From positions 1 through 64,000 of the forward strand of contig CALNXK010000043.1 in the NCBI GenBank assembly GCA_942486035.1: 64,000 nt of DNA, written 5' to 3'. This document shows positions 40,386 through 52,653 of this stretch, piece by piece. The notes beneath the pieces are model-generated. The model saw only the letters and a list, made by a program, of their open reading frames with translations. It was not told the origin of the DNA and did not search any database. This DNA comes from Porites lobata. Lineage: Eukaryota > Cnidaria > Anthozoa > Scleractinia > Poritidae. The position numbers and the translations under genes were made by a program. Position 1 is the first letter of the stretch, and each line of letters starts with the position of its first letter.

Positions 40386-41857
40386 TTTTGTAACTGTACG
40401 AACTACTAGAGTCTTCAGGCTAAAGCAATTGAGTGTAACTATATGATTTGTGTGCGAGGATAAAATTACTTGTAAAACTGTGACCAAAGATAGAAATGAG
40501 GAAACAACTTCCTGTTATGCTCTGGGGTGTGGTTGGCTCAAACCCAAGGAAATCAACTCTTCAAGGGTGAGCTCACGCCAGCTGATGGTTCCCGTGATGG
40601 TTTTTGTGTAAATAACCATGATTACTTTTTCTTTAAAGGAAATAAAGGGAGATGTAAAGAATCAACCATAAGAGTAGTTAATTTAATAAATCATACATGC
40701 TTCCAAAATTATAGAGCCAATAAACTGCTTGCTTAATTGTTTGACGTGTTTTTTGTTTTCAATTAACCCTTTGAGCCTTTAGAGTAATCAGCATCAAATT
40801 TCTCCTTGTATTATACATGCTTTGTAAAACAGAGTGGACATGAGAATTGCAGACATGATCATACAACCAAGTCAACTAAGATGAATTTGCTTGATATTTT
40901 ATCAACTTCTCCCCACTACTTCTGTGGGAAATGAAAAGGGGCAACAAATGAGGATTCAGATTTTGATCTTAAGGTTTAAAGGGTTAAAAATCCAAAAAAC
41001 TGAATACCAGTGGTGTATCTTGTGACCAATAATAAGTCACAATGGACCAGGCTTTTAGAGCACGTGTTAGCGTATAGTGCAACTGGAAACCAACTTTGGG
41101 ATTGGAGCTCAAAGATTCCTTAAAGGTATATAATTATAAGCCTTCGATTCTGTCGATAGTATCCGTTCCAGATGAACATTTTCTGTGAAAACCAAATACC
41201 AGCCTTTTCATGTTTCATTCTATTGCGAATAGTTTAACTAGAGCTGATATGATTTTCCTCCAAGAAAAACAGCAAAATAGCCGTGTATGCGGGAGTCGGT
41301 GTGGAATATATTCCTTCCTTAAAAGCGCGCGCAGACTTTTTGTAGGGTTCGGAGGATCACGTATTGATTATACGGAGACCCTAAGAAGATTTGCACCCTC
41401 TCTCATACACTGCTCTAGCCTGAGTTCAGGCCTTCCTAAGGGGCTAGGGGAGAGGAGATTTTAGATGGGGGAGGGGGGAGGGGGAGAAGAGAAAGGAATC
41501 GCTTGACATCTTTCCCCTTTTCTCCAGAAACGCCTGATACTCAGGCTAACACTGCTCTTCCCAAGCAAGCCAGTATCTGAGCGATTCTGTCAGACGGGAT
41601 TGAGGTTTAAAGACGCCAAAAAAAAAAATCGTTATGTGCGAAAAAAAATTGCTTTTGTTGTTCGCTTCCGCCTTTTCACCCCAACACTCAAAAAGACTGT
41701 TGCGTGACACATTGCGTGAAGTTCATGTTACCAATCACTCATTGTTTTAATAACATTAATCTTCTCACGCTTGCTGTAGGAATTTCATTTTTTCAAGACA
41801 AAGAGAGCGTTGTTTAGTCGACGATTGCATTTTTGTGTGTTAACCACTTTAAAAGAT
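40386..41857. other. shared upstream region between divergent genes E and F
   Basis: These 1.47 kb separate the start codons of gene E (-) and gene F (+), so both promoters must lie here. No TATA box convincing enough to call was seen. The foldback at 41416-41548 (TAGCCTGAGTTCAGGC against GCCTGATACTCAGGCTA) includes a G-rich stretch, GGGGGAGGGGGGAGGGGGAG. No coding exons were recognised. Confidence 0.65.
41416..41548. mobile_element. foldback/MITE with TAGCCTGAG ends
   Basis: The inverted termini are TAGCCTGAGTTCAGGC and GCCTGATACTCAGGCTA, enclosing a purine-rich core. Confidence 0.55.
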
Positions 41858-44800
41858 ATGCTATCGAAATCGTCCCATGGTCTCGGCTGCTCGCTCAATG
41901 CTTTTAGTATCTGTTTATCTTCTGTTACTCTTCTGTTTGGCTTGGGTGGATTTTTGCGGGTAGAAATAAAACTCGCCGATCATGATGCGAAACTGTATGC
42001 TGTGCAGCAACAGTGCGTTCAACAAACTGCAAATTATTCTCCGCATTTTCAAGGTAAGAAAGTAAAGCTATATATATTTTTGGCCATATTCAAATAAAGA
42101 GAAAGTTGTTTATGATTATTCATTTTATGATCGTTTTGTTCTGCTTTTCGTTTTCAAGTCACAGGAGGGGCTTTCATTTCTAGGGGATAAACTTCCATAA
42201 TTCGCACAGGGACTTGCCACCGGAAAGGGTTTGGTTTATTGGCCTCTCGTCCTTAGAAGAGAAGAGAGAGCCACCTCAATTTTGTTTGTTTTTACCCCTA
42301 ATAACGTAATCGTTTGGGAAAGCGGTTTTACCTATCTTAAACTGGGGACACGCGGGCTCCAGAGGGTCAGGTACAACACAGAGTTTATTTCATTATGGCG
42401 TCAAATGGACGTGACTAGACAGGGGCACCCAACGAGCATATAGGTCAAAACCACTTAACCAGAGCATTGTTGAACGTAGGTATAGGCATATTTTTATCCC
42501 CTAAAAATTTTTCATCTGTTCGAATTTCGTTGCTGAAAGTCTAGTGATCCGAAAATTAAAGGGATCGAAACTTACCTTTTCGAAAATTTCAGCCAGAAAA
42601 AAGGCTACCGAAAATTCTAGGTGACCTTTTTAAGGTAAAAAAGGGTTAAAAATGGGCACTCACACTATTTTTTAGAAGTTCGAAAATCCTAGGAGAGGCT
42701 GGTCAGCAAGAAATTTTACAACAAATGTTCCGAAAATTCTAGATCTCAAATTGTCTTCCGATCAGATACTTTCCGAAAATTGACGTTGGGTGCCCCTGAC
42801 CAGAACTACGAAAGTTGATTTCTGTTTTTCTTTCACGGCGATTTAAACAACAATAGACCAATAATTGCAGAACAAAACATGAAGGATTATACCTTCCTAT
42901 GCAGACGTTCTTAGGGCCTTGTCTCGCGTTACGAAGCCCAGTGAGAACGTTTCCGTGGGAGGCTAGAAGGATTCAGGTGGTGGTTGCTAAATGCGCCATC
43001 GCGTCAAAAGTTTTATTTGTCGCCTTTTCTTTCTAAGCAGAGTCCGATTTTCAAACCAGTGAGATCATCAGTAGGGAACGTCGCTCTCAATCGGGATTTC
43101 CAGTTATCAACGGCAGCAGAAGGGACATGGACGCTATCGCAGCTAAAAAACTGAGAGAAATAAGAGAGGAAATCAAGGAGAACCTTAAGAAAATGAAAGA
43201 GGAGAATACGCGAGTCTGCAGGACTGCTCTTGGCTCAGTAAGAAAGACAAGTAACAAATTAAACACGAGATATCCAAGCACCGAGAAAGGTGTTTCTTCT
43301 GATATCCAAACACCGGTACCCGAAAAGTAATATTACAGACACGAGAATGGGTGTTTTATCTGATATCCAAACACCACGATTTAATATAACAAACACGAGA
43401 ATGAGTGTTTCATCTGATATCCAAACACTGAAAAGTAATATAACAAACACGAGAAGGGGTGTTTTATCTGATATCCAAACACCAAGATGTAATATAACAA
43501 ACACGGGAAGGAGTGTTTCATCTGATATCCAAACACCGAAAAGTAATATAACAAACACGAGAAGGGGTGTTTTATCTGATGACCAAACACCAAGATGTAA
43601 TATAACAAACACGAGAATGAGTGTTTCATCTGATATCCAAACACTGAAAAGTAATATAACAAACACGAGAAGGGGTGTTTTATCTGATATCCAAACACCA
43701 AGATGTAATATAACAAACACGGGAAGGACTGTTTCATCTGATATCCAAACACCGAAAAGTAATATAACAAACACGAGAAGCGGTGTTTTCATCTGATATC
43801 CAAACACCAAAAAAGTAATATAACGAAAAGGGTTTTTTTATCTGATATCCAAACACTGAAAAGTAATACAACAAACACAAAAAGGGGTGTTTTATCTGAT
43901 ATTCTCAAACTCATTAATAATTCATTAAGAAAATACAAAGGAAATTAATGTTTAATGAGTGTTTGGAAATCGGATGAAACACTGCTTAGTATTTGCATCC
44001 TTAATTTCTCCTTCAAAAATGAATTTGTTTGAGAAGAAATATCAAAACAAACACCAGAGATGGAGTGTTTCCGCTGCGCGTCGATTTTCAATCGGTGTTT
44101 CATCTGGTGGTGAAACACTGCATCTCATGTTTGATATATTACTCCAAACACCGAAAAGCATTTAAAATTCCAAGAAGGAGTGTTTCATCATGATATCCAA
44201 ACATCGAGAGTTAATGTAACAAACATGAGATGGAGTGTTTCGTCTGATATCCACACACCAAGAATGTTACAGGAGTAAACACCAGAATGATCCAGATCCA
44301 GACACAGAAGAATAAGTATAAGGCTATGTTCATCCGGCACTATATGGGACAGCTTTTTTCGGCGCCATGTGAAAAAGTGTGAACACCTATCCTGTATGTG
44401 ACTTTCCACTTTTTTCTCCCATGTTTAGGTCACACTTGGAAATTTCTTCAAGAGAATCAAAAGTTAGTTTCACTCTCCCCGACTGTAACCATAATAAGCA
44501 TGATTTAGGCACATCCTCCAAAAATATTTCTGCCAGGGTTAGCTACTAACAGGGATAATATTAATTTTCAGAAATGCCTTCGCGGACCTCCTGGCGAACC
44601 GGGCTCAAAGGGAGAAAAAGGAGATAAAGGACTCAAAGGGGACAAAGGGGTCACCGGGGCCCATGGAACTCCGGGTGTAAAAGGACAAAAGGGTGAAAAG
44701 GGAGCTCGGGGGATTCAAAGTTCCCAATCCCCTCGGGTCCTGGTATATCCGCCAATATTGACTGTGAAGGAGAATCAGACTGCAAGATTCCATTGTGTGG

Positions 44801-45762
44801 CTTCTGGTAGGTACAAAATGAATGATGTGCTTAATAAGAGTGGAGGGTAGAAGCTACGATGAGTTGTAATAACTGCTTAGTTACAGTCACTGCTTCCTTG
44901 TGGTGTTGTGTAATGATTTATACAAAGTGATTCTATCTTTTGAGTCTGTTGATGAAATCCTAAAGTGTGACCATTCAAATGAAAGCTTCCAAGCAGTACT
45001 TTCCTGTGGTACGGTTTATTATGCTGTACAAGGTGGTACTAACTTTTGAGTCTGTAGATGAAATCCTAAAGTGTGACCATTCAAAGGAGAGCAACTTAGC
45101 TGCAGTTTCCTCTGGTACTACTTTCTTAGCTTACAAGGTGGTTCTAACATTTGCGTCTGTAGATCTTTCTTTTGAGTCAGTAGATTGATCAATCCTGAGC
45201 TGAGACCATGCATTCAGATAAAACCTGTTGATGAGAATAATGATAAATTTTTTTTTTCTTTTACTTACAGGACGACCAAAAATGGTGCTTTTCCGCTATT
45301 AGCCTGATGCTGCTTGTTTGTTTTTGTTTTTAATTTTAATGTACTTTTTGTCTTCTTCATCATCGCCATAGGTGACCCAAAACCCATCATAGCGTGGCGT
45401 AAAGATGGCAAAGTGCTGAGGAATAGCCAGAAATACTCCGTAAGACGGAACGGCGCACTGATTATCACGCATGCTCAGTACAATGACAGTGGACGTTATG
45501 AATGTGTAGCGCGGACAAACTGGGAACAAGCGGATGGTTTCACGAATCTTATGGTCAAAGGTAGGCGTGAGGAACGGAAAAAATGAAAGGAAACGCTACT
45601 ATTTGACATCAGTAAAATCCAACTAGTGGTTTATTATCAATGCTGCGTTCTGATTGGTTGAGCTACTACTAGGCTATATGTTGTAGCCCACTAGTAGCGA
45701 AAAGCAAAAGGCTAGCTTTAACTAGCTAAAAAAAATTTTTATTCTCGATGTTTTTGACCAAC

Positions 45763-45803
<41 letters not shown>

Positions 45804-48800
45804 GGCCTCTGAGTCAATAGCCCATTAGGCCGACTCAGAGCCCATTCGGGCTCGAGGGATAATTGTTAAATATACCCGTGCTACAATCGTTATTAGCATG
45901 GTTTCAAGTTTCACTTACCACTTAGGCATGTAGTGGTCTATTTTCTTCCCTGATTAAGCAAAAAGTCAAAGAATCCGCTGAGCAGACCACTGAAGGATGA
46001 ATGGAAGAGGAGAGAATGTTGAAATTGAAATAAACCAAACAAACGATTTAATTAGTTTCACTATATCGTACGAACACTCTTATTCTTCGCACATTTCAAC
46101 TTCAGTAAAAGTAAAACACAAACTGCGGTAACAAACATGATGAAACAACGCTGGTTGCAAAAAACCCAGATTTTAAAAACTTGACGTTTCGTATGTAACA
46201 ACATACATCTTCAGAAGTGACGGTTAAACATGTTAAAAACATTACAGTAAAATTTGAACATCTAGAAAAAGACTGGATACTAATAAACAGGTAAAAACAC
46301 TAACTCATGACAACAAATGATGATGACAGACCCAATTTGAAGTCTGCAGGAAATTATAATATATGATGCTAGAAGAACCCTTCTCCATTTATCCTTGTAA
46401 TTTGATATTAAAAACTCAAGAATAATATCTTAATATTGATATATAAGAGCGAAAAGCTAGTATTATGTTATTTTGGTCTGTTTATAACAGTCTAAATTTA
46501 TCACTTATTCTATATTATCATGGTCACAGTATCTCCTCGCATCAAACGACCCTCTCAACCCGTAATATACGTCACGAAAGGAAACGACGCATTCTTCCCA
46601 AAGTGCATTGCTTTTGGCTATCCCTTACCAACCGTCACGTGGTCTCGAGTCTTCTCCACTTTCCCGGAAAGAAGCAGCTTCACTAGTGATGGCAATCTCA
46701 CCATTGTCAACACTACCACTGGGGATTCTGGGATATACGTATGTGAAGCTGTGAATACCATTGGCAGAGCCCGAGTCATGACGCAGTTGGTTGTTCTCAC
46801 GGTACCAAGCTTCACAGTGAAACCGCCAGAGATTCTCACCGTCAACACAGGTGAAAATTTTCGCTTAAGTGAAAGTGCGTCCAGGGAAGAAGGGTTACTC
46901 GGCTACACTAGCTATCATGGGCGAGTCAACTTATATGCATTTCCCTACAAAGCATGTTTAACCGTTAACACAAGAAACAAAAAGCTGGCTCTGCTAGAAA
47001 GGTGACCCACCTAGCCGGGTCGCCGTTTTACGATTGTAGAGTCAGCCTCCTAGCTTGGCCGACGTTTCTTCAAATAAACACTTTGGCTGGTCACAATCGG
47101 AGCATGAACCAGCGCTGTTATCTCAGGCAAAGGGGTCGACATTTCGTTTCCCTATAAACAATCTCTAAAGCTGACTCGGCTGGGAGGGTGACTCTCTTTC
47201 CCGGGCAAAAATCCCCCCAAAAATCGAACCTGCGCAGTGTGAGACTCTTGTCCTTACTCCACCCTTACTTAAGGGACGTGCATGTTTCCACAAACAAACC
47301 CCTTCCCATTTTCAGTATGTCTTCTAAGTTTGTGTACAGTCATAGTGATATATCCGCAAAAATATTTCACGTTCATGAATTGTCTCCTTAATTATACTGC
47401 AAGAATGAATAGCGCAAAAGCTTTAGAAATTCACGTGTTTATCTTGTCTGACAGGTGATATACTGAAGGTCAATTGCAGCGCACAGGGTGATCAAACCTT
47501 ACGTATCACTTGGAGTCGTGAGTACGCTGAGCTCCCTGTGCGTAGGGCGACTGTGCGCGGAGATGGGACCCTGACCGTCACTCAGCTGGTTCCTGAGGAT
47601 GCTGGGAAATATTTCTGTACTGCAAGTAGCGTTGGTGGTGCCATCAAGATAACCGCTGACATGAACCTCATTGTCTTAAAGAGTGAGTGTTATATTTTAA
47701 TTTTTTGGTTAGTGACTATACAGCTTATGGACGTTTTGCGCAAGTTCCAGATTTTTTTTCGAACCCTCCAAGTCGGCGGTACCCTATATTTTTACTTGTG
47801 AATGTTTTTTTCTCTCGTGGCATGGGCTCCTGCGCGCCGCTATTGAGTGCGAAGTACCTGTGTCGGGTTCCGAAGCTACGGGCGGAGCGAAGCCGAGTCG
47901 CTATAGAACTTGACCGAAACCAGAAACCCACGCCTGACAAGTCCCGCGCGCATAAGCTAGGGTAGTCGTGCGTATCCTCGACATACAGTGAAGATGAAAG
48001 CCAGAAAGTGGGGAAAGAAGCGTGGCAGAGTGAAAACGTTTCCTGAATAATGATTGCTGTTCCGACCCTTTCTTCTCTAAGAAAATAGGAGTTCTGGGCT
48101 ATCCGTAGTCCCTTCCCATATTATTCAACAGGAGCCAGTCGCGTAGAATGTAACTTTAGAGGTTAAAATAGAACTAACGTTCGCTGTCGACCAGTTTCAA
48201 GTAAAACTTCACCTATATGTACGAGTAACTGGGAAGTTAGTGTTTTTTTTCAACAACGTTACTGAAGTTTTATACCTCAGTTGTGAACACAACATGGTTC
48301 TTTTTCCATGTCAAAGTTGCACCAAACCTACAAGTCGATCAATATGCTCCGATCCAAATGTGTCCCCGAAAAATGTCGTTTCTTTAAGGAACGACCCTTA
48401 GTAGTTTGTGAGAGTTAGTCGCTTAAGAGTTTATTTTATCTGTAATAATTTGACTTCAATCCGAGGTGGTTACATGTACAGATAGGTGTTAAAAAAGTTT
48501 ATACAGTTTTTTTTTCCTATATTTAGAGGGCTTAAAGCGAGGCATTTGCCCCATTCCACTCCCGGTTGATTCATGTGAGGGGGAGACTGATGACGAATGC
48601 ACGCTTGACTCTGATTGTTTTGGTGACAAAAAGTGTTGTTCGGATTCATGTCAAAAGCTCTGTGTTCAACCACCACAAAGTAAGTGTTATTTATTTAGTA
48701 GGCAGGCACGTACTAGTGCTCAGGCTACCTCGTCTAAGTATTTCTGGTGGATGAATTTTTTTTTGATCTTATGACTTAAGTAGACTTGCAGTAAGATGGC

Positions 48801-49724
48801 TTATGACTAATGTCCACCCTTTACGCAAAGAAACGCAGAGAAGTTTTCTGTTTTGTCAAAATACGCCCTCAGAACTAATATGGTCATTGTGAATAACCTA
48901 GAAACCATGGAAGCTTTGATTGGCTAAAGGGTTTCAACGGATCCTATCTCGCGTTAACGGCGCGTTAACGTAAAATCGAGCGCTGAGCCAATCTGTCTCC
49001 CAGGGTCCTCTCCAACTCATCGCTTGAAGCAAGAGGGGGACGATTAAGAGAAAACCCTGGTAACGAGGCTGGCGGGGAGCGTTAGCGCATAATAATTTCA
49101 TTACGTCTCCCCTTTTACGCCCCTGCTGAGACTCAGGATATGGAAATCGTTTGTCCTGGCCTCCTCGTTCAGTTTTTAATGCTAATTTTATTTCTTCTCA
49201 AAGCCAAGGATTGCGTCGATATCCACTACGCTGGCTTCCAAAGCAGTGGTGTGTATTCGATAAACCCTGATCGAAGAACAGAATTCAAGGTATACTGTGA
49301 TTTGGAAACAGATAAAGGTGGTTGGATCGTGTTTCAAAGACGTCAAGATGCGTCCGTCAGTTTCCATCGCACGTGGGATGATTATAAACGCGGTTTTGGC
49401 GACCTCAAGGGGAATTTCTGGCTTGGAAATGATAAAATTCATCGCATCACCGCGGCCAACAGGATGATTTTGCACATTGATCTCCAAGACTGGAATGGGG
49501 TTAAAGTTTTCGCTCGCTATGAAAATTTCAAAATTGGCGACGAAAAGTCAAGGTACACGTTAACGGCCAGCGGTTATAACGGTACATCCGGGGATTCTCT
49601 AAGTTACCATAACAACATGATGTTTAGTACAACGGATGTAGACAATGATAAATGGGAGTCTGGTAGCTGCTCAAATGACCTGACTGGGGATGGTGGTTCA
49701 ATGATTGCCACATGTCGAATTTAA
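41858..49724 (+). CDS. Gene F: type II membrane collagen / Ig / WAP / fibrinogen protein, frameshifted near C-terminus
   Basis: Exons: 41858-42053, 43041-43237, 44572-44806, 45372-45560, 46530-46850, 47455-47682, 48527-48679, 49204-49724; all GT-AG with matching phases, 679 residues as read. Exon 1: membrane anchor at ~11-34. Exon 2: furin motif SRERR followed by S (after residue 80), then a coiled coil (AKKLREIREEIKENLKKMKE). Exon 3: 15 Gly-X-Y triplets and the start of Ig1. Exons 4-6: three Ig domains. Exon 7: a WAP/four-disulfide core (eight Cys; KRGICP, CFGDKKCCSDSC). Exon 8: a fibrinogen C-terminal domain (GGWIVFQRRQDASVSFHRTW, DVDNDKW). A one-base loss in the G run at 49685-49688 shifts the frame just before the conserved WW/Cys segment; the remaining domain continues to 49858 in another frame. 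It is related in design to genes A-E, but with a different head. Confidence 0.85.
42420..42798. mobile_element. hAT-like MITE in intron 1 of gene F, about 380 bp
   Basis: The ends CAGGGGCACCCAACG and CGTTGGGTGCCCCTG are perfect inverted repeats, of the CAGGGG type common in hAT elements. The interior repeats 'ccgaaaattctag'. A clear 8-base target duplication was not found. Confidence 0.65.
43262..43915. repeat. 54 bp minisatellite with higher-order structure, intron 2 of gene F
   Basis: The word 'ctgatatccaaacac' recurs at a spacing of exactly 54 bases from about 43362 to 43740 (with one variant unit, 'ctgatgacc'); units before and after are 49-61 bases apart. Each unit holds the inverted pair GGTGTTT...AAACACC around 'tatctgatatcc', so it can fold into a hairpin. 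Units alternate between two types (ttatct/aagatg and catct/gaaaag), giving a 108 bp dimer. The array begins just after the exon 2 donor and decays to about 44280. Because 54 is a multiple of three, both strands show long spurious open frames. Confidence 0.92.
45611..45777. mobile_element. MITE with AGTAAAATCCAACTAGT ends
   Basis: AGTAAAATCCAACTAGTGGT at the left pairs with ACCAACTAGTTGGATTTTACT at the right. The core includes CTACTACTAGG/CCCACTAGTAG. Confidence 0.75.
45779..45868. mobile_element. small foldback adjacent to previous MITE
   Basis: AACAATTATTCCTCTCGCCC pairs with GGCTCGAGGGATAATTGTT, and inside GCCTCTGAGTC pairs with GACTCAGAGCCC. Confidence 0.65.
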
Positions 49725-50146
49725 ATGGACAGTATTTGGGGAACACGAAGGCGTATAATGGCGTAGGATGGGCGCGCTTTAAACACAATCTGTCTTTGAA
49801 GTTTGTGGAAATGAAAATGAGACCACTTTCGTTTGAAAAGGAAAGAGAAGACGACTAAGAAAAGTAAACCCGCTTATTGCCGGCTTTAGAGTGACGATAT
49901 TGACTTTAAGATGACACATATAGAATTCCAAACATGGTAATATACACAGGAAACCTATGTTTAAATTCGTAAAGCAAGCGTTAGAAAATAGGCACAGGGT
50001 ACCTTCAGTTGAGAAAAAAAGGGGCCCTGTGCTTTTGTTCGCCCCAGTATCTTCAAAATTCGTCCGGCGCGTCTGAACTTAGTCTAAGAAGCATACTCAA
50101 AAAGGCGTCTAATTGTTACAAGGTTTTTGGTCCTGATCACTGGAAT

Positions 50147-50152
50147 AATAAA
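50147..50152 (+). terminator. candidate gene F polyadenylation signal
   Basis: AATAAA lies about 290 bases beyond the end of the fibrinogen-coding region, with a second AATAAA about 15 bases further on. Confidence 0.4.
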
Positions 50153-50384
50153 CATCAATGGTAATAAAATAATTAGCCGCAATAGTGAATTTAACGATTA
50201 TGATTCATATTTTCCAACCCAGCGATAAAAAAGAGCCGAAAGAGTAACCGCAAAGACAGGAGTTTAATACTGCATTTTGAAGTCCTTGAAAACAACGAAA
50301 ACTTGTGCGCCCCAAAAGGGAGCCTTATGTGGGTGTGGCTCAGCTGAGTCAAGCTAAATATGACCCTTGACAGAAATGTATCGC

Positions 50385-50556
50385 ACTAAAACCTCAATAT
50401 AACGAACCTCCACGTAACGAATTCTTGGATATAACGAACGATTTTCTTTTCCTCAGTAATAGTAAAATATATGAAAAAGAACCTCGAAATAACGAAACCT
50501 CGTGAAAGCGAACAGTCAGTCTCTTAGCCCTTCGTTAATCGAGGCTCCACTGTATA
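50385..50556. mobile_element. Tigger-like MITE
   Basis: The left end CACTAAAACCTCAATATAACG and the right end CGTTAATCGAGGCTCCACTG are imperfect inverted repeats. The internal 'tataacgaac' motif matches the Tigger-like copies in the gene array spacers. Confidence 0.6.
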
Positions 50557-51771
50557 TATGTCTCATTGCGACTATCCGTGTGTGAGACCTAATATGTAGT
50601 AAAGACCACTGACACGGTGTGTCGCTTCACTCAGTGACATACCAGCTTGGGTAAAATTGTATGTTAGCGTTGTGTCGTTAACGTCCTCGGTGATAAAGCG
50701 GTTTTCTCATTACCTTGAAATGAAAACGCGCGAACGAAACAGAAACAATAAACGAACGGAAATAGAGCCATTTGATTGGTTTATTGAACGGATACAAAAG
50801 TGTGTGGTGGTGATTCCCTAGTAAAAGAACCTAACATAGATTGTAGATGAAACTTGGTACACTGATGTAAATAACAAGTCAAGAAGATGATAAAAAGGTA
50901 ATAAAAAGTGGGGGTCACCGTGCTCGTTTTGACGTCACAATGCTGACAAATACGGCTATTTTGGACCCTTCAACAAAAACTGCGCGCAGCCCAAAACTAG
51001 ACAAAAAGGAAAGATTTTTTTCAATGATGCATGTGGTATCGCAAAGAATTTGACTTTAATGTATTGTTTATCCACTTACGTACCAGAAAAATGCCTTTTA
51101 ATGCCCTTGTTTTTACTTTACGCTCCAAAGTAGAATTAAATTGGACACGCGCTATTCGACACGTGATAGCTCAATCCGTACAATTTAGTAAAATTGCCAA
51201 AAAACTGAACATAGATTTGTGCCAATTTTTTTCTCACCGAAAGGAAGCACTGTCCTTATTAAAATCATGAAATAAAAAATGGGGGTCACCGTACTCGTTT
51301 TTGCGGTAGAGCTGCAGAAAGTGCGCACCAAATGCATTTTCCTTGATTTTTGAGAGAGGACTGGGGCGAGTTTCAAAATAGAATGTATGCGAAAGGGGGA
51401 AGAAAGTATTAAAAAATCCGTTTTTACAGAATTTACATCGAGATATCACATTTAGGACACAATGTGATAAAGAAAGCGTTTAAATGAAAATCAAAGTGCA
51501 TAAGCACAAATTAAACATCCACTATCGAGGTTCTCAGTGAGGAAGTCGAACTCAGCAACACGCGTACTGCTTACGTTATGCACATTCCCACCACACTGAG
51601 TCTCACCTCGGCAAGAAACAACCGCAAGCAAAAATTGCAATAGCGTTTCTCTTCGGTCAACTTCATTTTAATAATGTTACTTCACATGCTCTTTTTTACG
51701 GAGGCCACCTTGTTATGCGCAGTAAGAGATGCGCAGTGCAAAACCAGGGAATCACCTTAAGTGAACGCTCA

Positions 51772-51890
51772 GGGCCCAGTTGCTCGAAGCATGGTTAGCA
51801 TTAACCAGCGTTTAATACCTTGACAACGTATTGGTTTTGATACTGCTTAACCAATGGTTAGAGCTAACCATGCTTTGAGCAACTCAGCCC
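51772..51890. mobile_element. MITE with GGGCCCAGTTGCTCGAAGCA ends
   Basis: The left arm GCATGGTTAGCATTAACC pairs with GGTTAGAGCTAACCATGC at the right, and the outer ends GTTGCTCGAAG and CTTTGAGCAAC also pair. Confidence 0.7.
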
Positions 51891-52512
51891 AGGTGAAAAA
51901 ATTTCATGCTCAAGAACTTTCTAGAAATCATTCAATAATTCGCTTTGACGTCATACTGCAGCACGATTGGCCTATCGAACAATGCCTTCTCCATATTAGG
52001 GTTTTCTTTGGCGGGAAAACGAAGAGTCCATGTTTTGATCTTATCGTCCATTGGCTGATAAAAACAAATAACGAACACGTGACCGAAACCATTTTTCAAG
52101 GTCATGCGAAGATCGCTCTAGCAAAATCTGGATTTCACTCCCCAAAATAAGAAGACGCCTCATTCACATAACTGCGCCTCCAGTTCGGAGAATAAAAGTT
52201 TTTTTCACTTGGAAGCAGGTCAATTAACTCGATCTTAATTGACGTCTTGTTTAGAGAGGTACCTTAAAATTGCTAAAATAAGCCCCTGGGCTTATATTTT
52301 TCAAAGGCCCTTTTTGAGGGGCTTATTTTGGAGGGGCTTATCTACGAAGGGAAATTTGCGTTTCAAATTCGATTTGCTAGCCTTATAGTTGGAAGTAAAT
52401 TTACCTTTTTGCTTTGTTTATCTTTGTATTTGAGGGCAATTTCCAAGTACAAGCCCCCGGTGGGAGCATATATTTGGAGGGGCAATGTCTTTTTGTCTAT
52501 ATAATAAAAAGA

Positions 52513-52653
52513 ACATTACACGGCGGCTTGAAGATATGAATTTTATTTTCGAGTGGCAAAACAATATTTTACGAACGAGCGCAGCGAGTGAGTAAAATAT
52601 TGTTTTTGCCACGAGAAAATAAAATTCATATCTTCGCGCCTCCGTGTAATATC
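52513..52653. mobile_element. MITE with ATTACACGG ends
   Basis: GAAGATATGAATTTTATTTT followed by CGAGTGGCAAAACAATATTTTAC at the left is mirrored at the right (GTAAAATATTG, AAAATAAAATTCATATCTTC, CCGTGTAAT). It is nearly a full-length palindrome. Confidence 0.75.

Noticed and set aside
43259..43810. Open frames of 168-183 codons on both strands with an 18-residue repeat
   Set aside because: They arise because the 54 bp repeat is a multiple of three; the region lies in an intron of gene F with matching splice sites on either side.
43262..43915. CRISPR-like regular spacing
   Set aside because: There are no unique spacers; the whole unit repeats, and the context is eukaryotic.
50868..51310. Possible gene around two copies of 'gggggtcaccgt'
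   Set aside because: Short frames lack domains and splice context; it looks like a dispersed direct repeat.
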